Assembly (NCBI GenBank): GCA_013400155.1
Contig: VXBM01000572.1
Location: 187,758 to 251,757 of the forward strand
From: Helopsaltes ochotensis
Taxonomy: Eukaryota > Chordata > Aves > Passeriformes > Locustellidae
Direction: 5' to 3'
DNA length: 64,000 nucleotides
Below the pieces are notes generated by a model. That model had not been told where the DNA came from. It did not search any database and saw only the letters and a program-made list of their open reading frames with translations. Shown here one piece after another: positions 24,153 through 34,575 of this stretch. Made by a program: the position numbers and the translations under genes. Each line of letters begins with the position of its first letter. The stretch's first letter is position 1.

Positions 24153-26777
24153 ATGGCAAGTAAACGAAAATCAACAACACCATGCATGGTCTTAGCCAAT
24201 GAGCAGGATCCAGATCTAGAAATGGTGTCAGACTTGGAGGAAGGACCACCTGTGCTCATGCCCGCAGATAACCCTACAGCAGAAAGTGTAACAAGTGATG
24301 AGGATGTTCATGAGTATGTGGATTCAGACAATAAGAAAAACACAAATAAAGTAGAAGGTGGTTATGAGTGTAAATACTGTACTTTTCAGACTCCAGATCT
24401 CAATATGTTTACTTTTCACGTGGATTCAGAACACCCCAATGTAGTATTAAATTCATCCTACGTTTGTTTAGAATGTAATTTCCTTACCAAAAGATATGAT
24501 GCCCTCTCAGAACATAATTTGAAGCACCACCCTGGAGAGGAGAATTTTAAATTGACTATGGTGAAACGTAATAACCAGACAATCTTTGAACAGACAGTAA
24601 ATGATCTCACTTTTGATGGGAGTTTTGTGAGAGAAGAAAATGCTGGACAGGCTGACTCTTCTGAGGTCCCCTCATCAGGGATCTCCATTAGCAAAACCCC
24701 TATCATGAAAATGATGAAAAACAAAACTGAAGCTAAACGTATTGCTGTTTTCCACAATGTAGTTGATGACATTCCTGGTGAAGAAAAGGGAACTGAAAAT
24801 GAGCCAAACTCGGAAGAAGTAGTAGAAAACCCCCCACCAGCAGTTTCTGAGTCAAAACCAAGCCATTCAGTTGTTTGCAGTGCAGCAGATGTGGCTGGTG
24901 CAGTGGTGACCCCAGCGCCAGTGCTTCAGCCTGGGGTGGCACAGGTTATAACAGCTGTTACAGCTCCACAGAACTCAAACCTGATTCCAAAAGTACTAAT
25001 ACCTGTAAATAGCATTCCAGCCTATAACACTGCTTTGGATAACAATCCTCTTTTGCTTAACACCTACAACAAATTCCCATATCCAACCATGTCAGAAATC
25101 ACTGTTCTTTCCTCTCAAGCTAAGTACACAGAAGAACAGATTAAAATATGGTTTTCTGCCCAGCGTCTGAAACATGGAGTGAGTTGGACGCCAGAGGAGG
25201 TGGAGGAAGCAAGGAGGAAACAATTTAATGGCACTGTGCATACCGTGCCACAGACAATTACCGTTATTCCAGCACACATTTCGGCCGCTAGCAATGGTTT
25301 ACCTTCAATTTTACAGACATGCCAAATAGTTGGTCAGCCAGGACTTGTTCTCACTCAAGTTGCAGGTACAAATACGTTACCAGTAACAGCCCCAATAGCT
25401 TTGACTGTAGCAGGAGTCCCAAACCAAACACAGTTACAGAAGAGTCAGATTCACAGTGCTCAGCCTGTTGCAGAAACCAAACAAGTAGCTGCCATTCCAG
25501 CCCCTCAGCCTATCAAAAATGAATCCACACTGATGAATCCTGACTCCTTTGGCATCCGAGCAAAAAAAACTAAGGAACAACTGGCAGAATTGAAAGTCAG
25601 CTACCTTAAAAACCAGTTTCCTCAAGACTCAGAAATTATTAGGCTTATGAAAATAACAGGCCTCACTAAAGGAGAGATCAAAAAGTGGTTCAGTGATACA
25701 CGCTACAATCAGAGAAACTCAAAGAATAATCATGGGATTCATCTCAACAATGATTCATGTGCCACCATTGTTATTGATTCAAGTGATGAAATGAATGAAT
25801 CTCCAACTGGAGTCACTCCACAGAGCAAGTCATCTTGGGGTGCTTTTCCTGATTTCACCGCTCAGAAATTCAAAGAGAAGACTTCTGAACAGCTGCAAGT
25901 CCTCCAAGCAAGTTTTCTTAATAACCCTGTCCTTACTGAGGAAGAGATGAATAGGTTAAGAGCCCAAACAAAACTGACCAGGAGAGAGATTGATGCCTGG
26001 TTTACAGAAAAAAGGAAATCAAATGTCTTGAAGGAAGAGGGAGCTGACATGAATGAAAGCAATGCTGGCAGCTCAAAAGAGGAGTCTGGAGAAACATCTG
26101 TGGGAGATGGAACAGCAGGAACAAAATCAGGGTGTTCCACTTCGAGCAAAATAGGCAAAAAATCACCAGAGCAGTTGCACATGCTCAAAAGTTCCTTTGT
26201 CCGTACTCAGTGGCCATCTCCACAAGAATACAACAAGCTGGCAGAAGAAACTGGGCTTCCAAGATCAGAAATTGTGAGCTGGTTTGGAGATACTCGCTAT
26301 GCCTGGAAAAATGGTGGATTGAAATGGTATTACTATTACCAGAGTGCCAGTGCAAACAGTCTGAATGGCCAAGGCTTTGCAAGGAAGAGAGGGAGAGGAA
26401 GACCAAAAGGGAGGGGGAGAGGGAGGCCTCGGGGGAGGCCTCGGGGAAGCAAGAGGTTAAATTGCTGGGACAGAGGTGTGTCTGTCATAAAATTTAAAAC
26501 TGGAACAGCAATCCTGAAGGACTATTATATGAAGCACAAATTCCTTAATGAGCAAGATCTTGATGAACTGGTAGCCAAATCTCACATGGGATATGAGCAG
26601 GTCAGAGAATGGTTTGCAGAAAGGCAAAGAAGATTAGAACTTGGAATAGAGCTGTTTGATGAGAATGAGGAGGAAGATGAAATGCTGGATGATCAGGAGG
26701 ATGAGGAAGAAACAGATGATAGTGATACTTGGGAACCCCCCAGACATGTTAAACGTAAACTTTCAAAAACAGACTGA
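24153..26777 (+). CDS. ZHX1: ZHX1, zinc fingers and homeoboxes protein 1 (complete)
   Basis: The 874-residue frame is intact in one exon and matches the usual length of vertebrate ZHX1 (about 873). Two C2H2 zinc fingers come first: C73, C76, H89, H94, then C105, C108, H121, H125. Five homeodomains follow, with recognition-helix WF pairs at about 333-334, 512-513, 616-617, 710-711 and 820-821. Between the last two lies an arginine/glycine/proline stretch with AT-hook-like GRP cores (about 744-767), and an acidic run sits near the C-terminus (about 837-857). Known ZHX proteins are nuclear, form homo- and heterodimers with ZHX2 and ZHX3, bind NF-YA and mostly repress transcription. The chosen ATG has G at -3 and G at +4; upstream ATGs are in poorer context. 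Several homeodomains, such as the one with KIWFSAQRLKH, lack the canonical WFxNxR, as is typical for this family. Confidence 0.97.
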   Translation: MASKRKSTTPCMVLANEQDPDLEMVSDLEEGPPVLMPADNPTAESVTSDEDVHEYVDSDNKKNTNKVEGGYECKYCTFQTPDLNMFTFHVDSEHPNVVLNSSYVCLECNFLTKRYDALSEHNLKHHPGEENFKLTMVKRNNQTIFEQTVNDLTFDGSFVREENAGQADSSEVPSSGISISKTPIMKMMKNKTEAKRIAVFHNVVDDIPGEEKGTENEPNSEEVVENPPPAVSESKPSHSVVCSAADVAGAVVTPAPVLQPGVAQVITAVTAPQNSNLIPKVLIPVNSIPAYNTALDNNPLLLNTYNKFPYPTMSEITVLSSQAKYTEEQIKIWFSAQRLKHGVSWTPEEVEEARRKQFNGTVHTVPQTITVIPAHISAASNGLPSILQTCQIVGQPGLVLTQVAGTNTLPVTAPIALTVAGVPNQTQLQKSQIHSAQPVAETKQVAAIPAPQPIKNESTLMNPDSFGIRAKKTKEQLAELKVSYLKNQFPQDSEIIRLMKITGLTKGEIKKWFSDTRYNQRNSKNNHGIHLNNDSCATIVIDSSDEMNESPTGVTPQSKSSWGAFPDFTAQKFKEKTSEQLQVLQASFLNNPVLTEEEMNRLRAQTKLTRREIDAWFTEKRKSNVLKEEGADMNESNAGSSKEESGETSVGDGTAGTKSGCSTSSKIGKKSPEQLHMLKSSFVRTQWPSPQEYNKLAEETGLPRSEIVSWFGDTRYAWKNGGLKWYYYYQSASANSLNGQGFARKRGRGRPKGRGRGRPRGRPRGSKRLNCWDRGVSVIKFKTGTAILKDYYMKHKFLNEQDLDELVAKSHMGYEQVREWFAERQRRLELGIELFDENEEEDEMLDDQEDEEETDDSDTWEPPRHVKRKLSKTD

Positions 26778-26831
26778 TGTGCAATTTGGAATTTGGGGGC
26801 CAAAAACCTCTGAATTAGGTTTGATGTTACG
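26778..26831 (+). other. ZHX1: Start of ZHX1 3' UTR, possible donor
   Basis: A candidate donor, ACG|GTGAAG, ends the exon 54 nt after the stop codon. ZHX-family genes often carry the whole reading frame in an internal exon with the 3' UTR in a later one. The distance stays within the roughly 50-55 nt limit that avoids nonsense-mediated decay. It is also possible that the exon simply continues. Confidence 0.4.
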
Positions 26832-29800
26832 GTGAAGAGCCAAATGATTTTTCATGGCCTTCAGTTTAGCAAGCAGCTGCTTAGCATCTTCCTTACACCT
26901 AAGAGTACAAGGGCAAGATGCTACCTGTGCAGGCAAGAACTGTTTGCTTTGTTGCTGCAGGAGATGAACATCCTCAGGCCTGGCCTGGGACCGTGGGTTA
27001 CAAACCAGATCAGGTTCAGCTCCTCCTTTTCCACACTACCAATGGGAAGATTAATGTTCATCATACACGTGACTGCTTCTCAATATTTAATTGCCTTACG
27101 TTGTTTAATTCCAAAAAAACACAGACACTTTTTTTGTTGTTGTTGCTGTAAGAGAACGTTGCCTGCTTGTGAAGGAGGAAAACACAAAAACATTAGATGT
27201 CTTTTTGCAAACATCATTTCATCTGAAAAGTTTCAAGGCCTGGGTTTATTTCTTAAGGAAAGTGTTGAAAACAGAAGGGGAAAAGTGCGACAAAAGGAAC
27301 CGATGAACCTAGGGGTGAGGATTGATTGGTTTAAGAAAATAAGGTGGTATCTGCACCTTTTGCATATCTTCGGAGTGTTTTGGGTTTACAGAACTTGGTC
27401 TGAAATGTTCCTTGTTGATAATTATGAGCTAACTGAATGAGTCTGATGCTAGAAGATGCTTTTTGTTACAGTTAATCCATGTATCCCACATCAATCTAAT
27501 TTAAATGCCTGACAGACTTGATGCAGTTAATAGTAACACTTCTACCTTGTGCATTCTTCCCTTTGTTGGAAATGGTAAAAGAAATACCTATATTTCTAGC
27601 AAAAGAGAATAATTTCTTAAAATGTGACACTGAGTTTTAAGGTTAACATAAGACAAAAACTGCCTAAAAGTTGTTCAGAGTTGTTTAGGGGTTTGTAAGA
27701 ATACACAGATACAGAGATGAAAAGCATCTTTTGGTGCTAGTAAGAAAGGTTTTCAAGTAAGTTGTGGCAATGATATGGTGTTTAATTCACAAACAAAATG
27801 AAGTTATATGGCTTTTAGATGCTTAATAATTACAAACATATTAGTGTTGAATTGGTTCTTCAGTGGTAGCCCAGTTGAGTGATTTGTGGGCAGGTTTAAC
27901 TGTAAAACATCCTAATTGCTGAACTCACTACTGTGCTGATTGCTCCTAGGACTGCTGGGTGAACACACTTATTTCTGGAGATGGTTTGATCTATCTGAAC
28001 TGAACTCCAGAAGTAGTTTAATCTGATATAAAACATTCCCATCTTAAATAAGTGTTTATAAAATAGAAAGTAATAAAAAAAAGCTATTTGGTCCCAATAC
28101 CATGAAGTCATAGTGCAGATTGAATTAGCAACTTAAAACAATGGGCGAAATTCCCACAAATTCATTTAGGCAGATGTTTGGCATCTTAGAGAACTGGTAC
28201 TCTGAGGAAGAATACTTTGTATTCTTGCTACTGCTAGCCTGCATTTTTAGGGATAAGTTAGTTTATGTTTGGATGTCAGAAAATGGTGATGAATTTATGT
28301 TGCTGTCACCAGCATTGTCTGCTTTTATTGGCACTAATGGAATGAATAGTAGCAATCTCCTTTTGCACATCTGTCAGCATCTTCTCTGTAGGCTTCTGCA
28401 TCTGATGACTAATGAGGACTGATTAATGCAGAGAAAATGGGACCTAATACCTCCCCATCTCCAAGAACCTATTCCAGAATTTTAGAATTAGTCTTTCTTC
28501 TGGACCATGATAACTGCCAGAAAAACCAAGAAAGCCCTTTTAGTCATGATTTTCTGAAGCAGAGGAGTCCATGTTAGATCTGATTTTCGTATCTGATTGT
28601 GGGTGAAGCCCGGGCTAAAGTAAGAAAGGGAATAGTGTCTGACCTCCCAAAATAGTGCTAACCTCCCAGACCTTCCTCTCTGGACTCTTGTAGCTGCCTC
28701 TCTGCTCACAGATTGAATAAGCTCCCTGAGTTGCAGGAGAATGTTTCATATGAAAGCCATTTACTGGGTGACCTCTTCTGACTGTTTTAAGATTATTGGA
28801 GAGAAAAAGGCAATACCTTGTGGTATATGTCATTAATTTGATGATGAAACTATTCCCTGGCTTCCAAGGCTCAAGTTGGTGAGACACGAAGTGGCCAGCC
28901 ATTGCTAGAGAGGAATAGCCAAGAATCCCTCAATTTAACTTTGGAGTGGGGCAGAAGCAAACCCATGTTGTCAGCATATTTCACAGGAGTGTTTATGACT
29001 CTGCATGTGAGGTGGTACAAGAGAGATCAGGATCTGGACTTTTCAGCATGGGGTTGGGGGGGATTCTCATTTGTCTGGTAATAGTGTGATAATAAGTGTG
29101 CTCTTGTAGATGCCAGCAGATACAAGAAAGACTCAAGTTAGCTTCAAGCTCTGTTGGGAATACAGAGTCAAAAATCTGTGCTTGCTGAGTAGGAAAGAAC
29201 AAAGCTAGAAGGAAAACATGCTATTTTTAAGTTTCCAAAAATATTAAACCAAATCCTTGGGAATATGCCTCTAGCAAGCAAAATCTGGAGTTGCCTTAAT
29301 CCTTGAAGTTGACCCAGAATTAATTTTCTTTAAAAAAAACCCCAAAAACCCAAAACAACCAAGCAGCCTGTCCAAATAAATATCTCCATTTTTGTTAGCA
29401 GAGACTTATTTAGGTTAGCTAGGAACCCTGTCTTTAAAAATGGGGAAAAATACAAAGATCCAAGTTAATAACGTGATTAATCTGGGATATTTTCCACTTT
29501 GGCAGTGTTTTATTAAGTAACACTCAGCTACAGTAGTAGGCCTTAGCACATCTGGTCTGCAAAACACAGGAAGAGGAAATACATTGTTTATCAGACTAAA
29601 TATAGTTGGATTGGAGGTCTTCTTTCAGTAGAATGGTCAGAGACAGTGGCTGATGCATACTGGGCCAGATTTTCTGTTGTTGTAAATACTAGAATTGCAC
29701 GTATTCCACTGGTTATAGCAGTATTTACAGCCCAATGAGAAAATTAACTCTTTGCAGAACATAAAATTTAAATTAAACCATGTGCTGTGGATCAGCTAGC

Positions 29801-32800
29801 GAGAGATGCAGAGTTTACACATAGCATGTTGGGCTACATGCAGATTTTAAGCCTTTCAGTTGAGGAAAATCTGGGTTGGTTCAGCCTAAAGACAGAAGTT
29901 ATAGGCATTCATTACTGCCCATAGTCTGACTGTTATTCTTGTTTGAACAGAGTCCATTAATTACCAGTCTGTTTCATGTTTAAAGCATGTGTATATTTGC
30001 ACTGTGTACTGGGAGAGAGACAAATTCCTTCCAGAGGCCTCCTGCATCAGGACTGACATGGAAACATTGGAAAATTCTGTGGTCAGTTGTACTTGATTTG
30101 TCGTCATGTCTGGTGGGAACTCAAAGCTACTGATAACAGTGGTTTAGCCCAGATTCATCTCAGCTACCCTCAGGCTGCTGTGGGCACTGTACAGTCACTG
30201 AGAGAAACAGGAGTGGCCTGGGGGGTGGAAAGGATAAGGCACCTTCTCATTCTGCCAGTCACATCCAGGAAACTCCCTGAACTTAACCACATCAGCAAGT
30301 GTCTTAATTTATTATGATTCCGAGCACTTCTGTGCTTATCAGCAGTGCACCCCTGCAAGCCTGGCTGCCTCTTAGCATTTATGCACACCTGCAGGGTATT
30401 TTGGAAGCCATTTGGACTGAGTTACACTGGCAGTGGGAAAGGAAGGGGAAAGAAAATATATCTGTCCAGGAGTAAGTGTCCATGTGACTTTCTTGATTTT
30501 CCTGCATGGTAAGGACTATGTCTAGATGAACCTGTGGTATGTTTTCTGTACTTCTGTGGAGCTTCACCTCTGAGGTTTGAGTCAGGCTTCAGTGATTGTC
30601 ACTGACATTGAGATGAAGAAACTCTCATCTTGCTTAGATCTTACCTCTGGGTGGCTGGTTTCTCAGTCTTCGTTGGGACCACATCAGAATTCAGTTGTGA
30701 GCATCAGTTCCTTTAGAGCTAGGCTGGTGCATTTCAGTTCATCTGCTGTTTCTGCCAGGACTACCTGCTCTCGTGATGCCAGTTGTGCTGTCTCTGGAAT
30801 TCAGCTAAAGAGAGAATACAGATAATCCTGTGCCAGAATGGAGAGGGAAAAGAGCTAAAAGAAATAAAGCAGTGTTATAACCAGGGAAAACATCCACCAT
30901 CACAGTATCATTGTGCTTCATAGCATGTTCTGCCCTCACTTCCGAGTGCAGTGAAAGAGCACAGTTCCATCGTAAACAGTCTGTCTTCCCAGTATCACCT
31001 CTCAATGACCCCGAATTTAGTGCTGGAAAAAAGAAAGTCAGGCCTATATTCCCCTGGAGGTTTGAGCGAACTAACAGTGCTGGCTTGTAAGAAGTGAACA
31101 GAAGGGAAAACGCAGAAGCTTAAAGGCTCTGACTTTTGCCTGCCTTGCAGAATTTACTTTTCTAGAAGTTGATAAGCAAAACAAGTTTTAACTCCTTCTG
31201 TTCTGACAGAAAGAGTAAATTTTTACAGTCACTCCTTTTTAGCACATAGAAATCTCTTCTTTGAAAGCAAAGAAGAGGAAAGATACCTAGTACCTGATTA
31301 TTAGAATTTAGAGTATTATCTCTAATACACTATAGTAAATGAGGCCATGCCCTTTTTTAACTTTGTCTGGTACGTACCATGTTGAAAACTGCTTTTTCAT
31401 TATATTATGAACTATAATTCATAATTCAAAGTTACTGACTGTAACTTTGATTATTGGGAAACTCATGCGATGTCTACACATAGCATGAAATAATTTTCTA
31501 ATGGATGATTTGCCCACCTTGAACAAAAGCGAATTTTCTTTGGCTCTCCAAGAAATGCTTGAGGCAGGCAAATGCACTCACTCCCTTCCCCTCTGCAGAG
31601 CAAAAAAAGGATTTCTGGATCCCATGCAAAGTGATTAATGGCTGTACATGGTCCCCATAGGCCAGAAAGCCCAAAGATGCAGACATTCTCCTCCCTCGTT
31701 TTCCTCTGAAATGAGAGCACAGCAGTAACTCTGACAACTGATCTCTGGCTGCGGAGTAACCAGGCTGTGGTTTAAGGTGGGGAGCGTTTTCCCTTTTGCA
31801 CTTAATGGAGTACTGTGTATTCAGGCTGGATGTCAGTATTTGCTTCTGTAAATATGGTAGAATTGATTTGCGTCCTCCACCTGAGTCCAATACCTGTCTA
31901 TATTCATATCTCCCAAGGAGAGAAGATAATCTTCAAGCTTCTGTTGTTAAATATCCCTGCCCTAACCTGAAGGCACAAAAGTAGAGTGCAATGAAATATA
32001 GCTATTTTCTTTAATTTATTTTTTTTCTTTGAAAACAATTTTGCTTGCATTCAGCAGTAATAGAGAGATAGTATCAATGACCAGAGAACAGTAAAACTTT
32101 TAAGAATTGTTTCTAACAGCTGGAATGATGGTGTAAATTAAAGATGGAAAGGGTTAGTAGACAGTTCAGTTCTCTACACTGAACAGTGCTGGGTTCTGTC
32201 TGTATTCTCCATCCAGCTTGTGATACCCTAGCATAAGTAGATTTACCAAGAAACATGACACAGACTTACCAGGTCAAGTTACTTGAGGTTTGGTGATGTA
32301 TTAAAATTCTGTAGGAAAATATTTTGAAATGAGAATTTCAACAGAAAGTGAAAAATCCCCTTAATGGCTACTAACACACAATAACTCAAATTTCTGCTTT
32401 TTTTCCCCCACTTCTAAAAAGGGATATTTGGAAGCACAGGTGGGTTATAACCCGTATTTCCAAGCTTAATGGCTGGAATTCTTGGGGATTTTTCTCTTTC
32501 TGTGAAGAGCATATGCACCTTTTCAGTGAACAGACACTGCAAAACCAACTCACAACATTAAAAAATGTAGAGGGATAACTGAGCATTCTATAGCACTTTT
32601 CATGAATTAAGGTGGGATTTGTCTGATGCATGTTGATGTCTGCATTGGGTCAAGACACTGTAGGTAGTCAGCACTGCAAGGAATGCAAACCTGCTCATCC
32701 TGCAGGCCTGGAGTCTCTCAGAGGAACTGCACCCCAACTCCACTGACTTACCCTGACTTGCAGGCAGCTGCTGACACTGCTGACATCTGGCATTGTAGAG

Positions 32801-32896
32801 AGAGATCTTCTGGCTGGATTGCAGCACTGATCTTTGTGTTGTGGTTAGCAATGGTACTGACCTCTGCTTCCAACGTGATGCTTGTTGGGAAATGAG

Positions 32897-32943
<47 letters not shown>

Positions 32944-33750
32944 TTGGAGCAGGTAGCACTCCAGTGGTGGATAAAGTAACTGATCATTGGTTATAATACT
33001 GTGGCATAAAAATGCTTTGAGCTTTCTCAAGTATTTAGAGATAAGGTTACTGTGTGAACATTGGACTGTGCATAACCTAGAATGTGTTAGGACACATAAT
33101 ATTTGTGTCCCGGTTGATGAAAGTATTTGCTTATACTTATTCAATACTAGATATCTATCATGAAACTCTCCCTAAAGAATCTGCTAGAATGACAGAAGAA
33201 TCAAGTCTTCATTTATGCTATGAAATGATCAACCACAAGAGCTCTGCTGTGATTTCAGAATGTTCCCCCCATCTTCCAGTTTCAGCTTACAAAAGTATTT
33301 CCAACCCTGCATAGTTGGCTATCTGTATGTATGCTTACAGTCTGTACAGAAATGCACTAAAATGAGTTGCCCTACCTGGGAAGGCTTTATATTGTATAGA
33401 AAATGTGGCACTAGGTACTGCTCTTCATGTGCACAGGAGAGTTAACAGGTGTCAGTCTCGTTTACAGAAATGATGGCGCTTTGCAATTTTCTATAATGTA
33501 TTGCAATATATTTAAATGTCCTGTTTGACATGTGAAATGAAATTAAGTTAATGCATTGTTATGTATTTGAAGTATGAGGAAGATGATTCACTAACGACCA
33601 GCAAGGTTTTTAGAAAGGTGTCCAGTATGTAGCCGTCTGTGTGAACCGTCTGGTGTACGTGATATTAAAGGAAGCAACAATACTGTCACTGTTTAGAATG
33701 AAGAGTTTCTTTTGAATGATGCAATAGCTTACAATGTCTTTCCTTTGTAG
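26832..33750 (+). other. Probable last ZHX1 intron or extended 3' UTR
   Basis: About 6.9 kb of AT-rich DNA. It has AATAAA at 28072-28077 and 30863-30868 that could serve a longer unspliced UTR, and a 42-T run at 32900-32941. I see no conserved coding sequence. The 202-codon open frame at its start looks like chance. Confidence 0.4.
32900..32941 (+). repeat. Homopolymer of 42 T
   Basis: An uninterrupted T run. It may be a replication-slippage tract, the poly(A) tail of a minus-strand retrocopy lying to its right, or an assembly inflation. I found no obvious flanking duplication. Confidence 0.95.
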
Positions 33751-34575
33751 CTGCCCAGTGTGGTGAAGGGGAAGCAATTCTTGAAAAATTTCAAGATAAC
33801 TGGTTAACTGTGAATGGGCCTAATATTTCGTGAAACCAAGAAAATTTTTGGACACACACAGGACTTGAATACTCAAAAGGATTGAAACTTAGTGTTGTGC
33901 CAAAGTTAAACTACTGCAGTTGGCAGTTCTGCACTGTAAATAGAAGACTGATTAAAAGACAGCTTGTAAAAAAAAAAAAATCAGATTTTAATACAGTATG
34001 TTTTTATTCTGATACATGATGGAAACATTCTGTTTTAGACCTTTTTTGAAGAGACTTCAGTGACCACTAGATTTTGTCCTCTTATATTTTGTTTGGCCTA
34101 ATACTATATGTTTTAGTAAGATGGGCTTTATTGCCTGTGTTCTTTGATATGTGATTAAGCTTATAGCTTTGAGTGACCAAACATTTTACAGAGTAAAAGT
34201 TCTTAGAAACAGTATAATGTAACTGATATTTCTATGTCTTATTTATCAGGCTCTGCACAAACTTGGAAAGTTGTGCTGGACTTGTACAACTCGTATATGG
34301 GAATGCAGCATACTTCTGGATATTACAAACCTAAGCCTTTGTGGCTGTATGGATCTTGTCTTTGGATTTATTTTTGTTATTTCTTTTTGAGGCAAAGAAA
34401 CGAATGGATGCTGCTGTAAAATATTTGTAATATTGCCATTATTTCTTTCTGTAGCAATTATTGCTTTTGCTTCAACGGATAAAGAAAATAAATCAGAGAT
34501 AGAAAAATCCTAAAGACGCTGGTAGAAGAAAGGATCATGTGAGGACTTCTGAAAATAAACTTTGTACCAAAAATT
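33751..34575 (+). other. ZHX1: Candidate ZHX1 3'-UTR terminal exon
   Basis: A good acceptor (GTCTTTCCTTTGTAG) opens an AT-rich stretch that ends at AATAAA 34487-34492 and 34554-34559. Inside is a Pumilio-type element TGTAAATA at 33935-33942. The segment carries no long open frame. Its position downstream of ZHX1 with nothing else on this strand makes a spliced ZHX1 3' UTR the simplest reading. A lncRNA exon is the alternative. Confidence 0.4.

Noticed and set aside
26832..27440. 202-codon frame after ZHX1 (from GTG, 198 from ATG)
   Set aside because: It lies directly after the ZHX1 stop, has homopolymeric Cys and Leu runs, no recognisable motif and no frame-consistent splice sites. Most likely a chance frame in UTR or intron.
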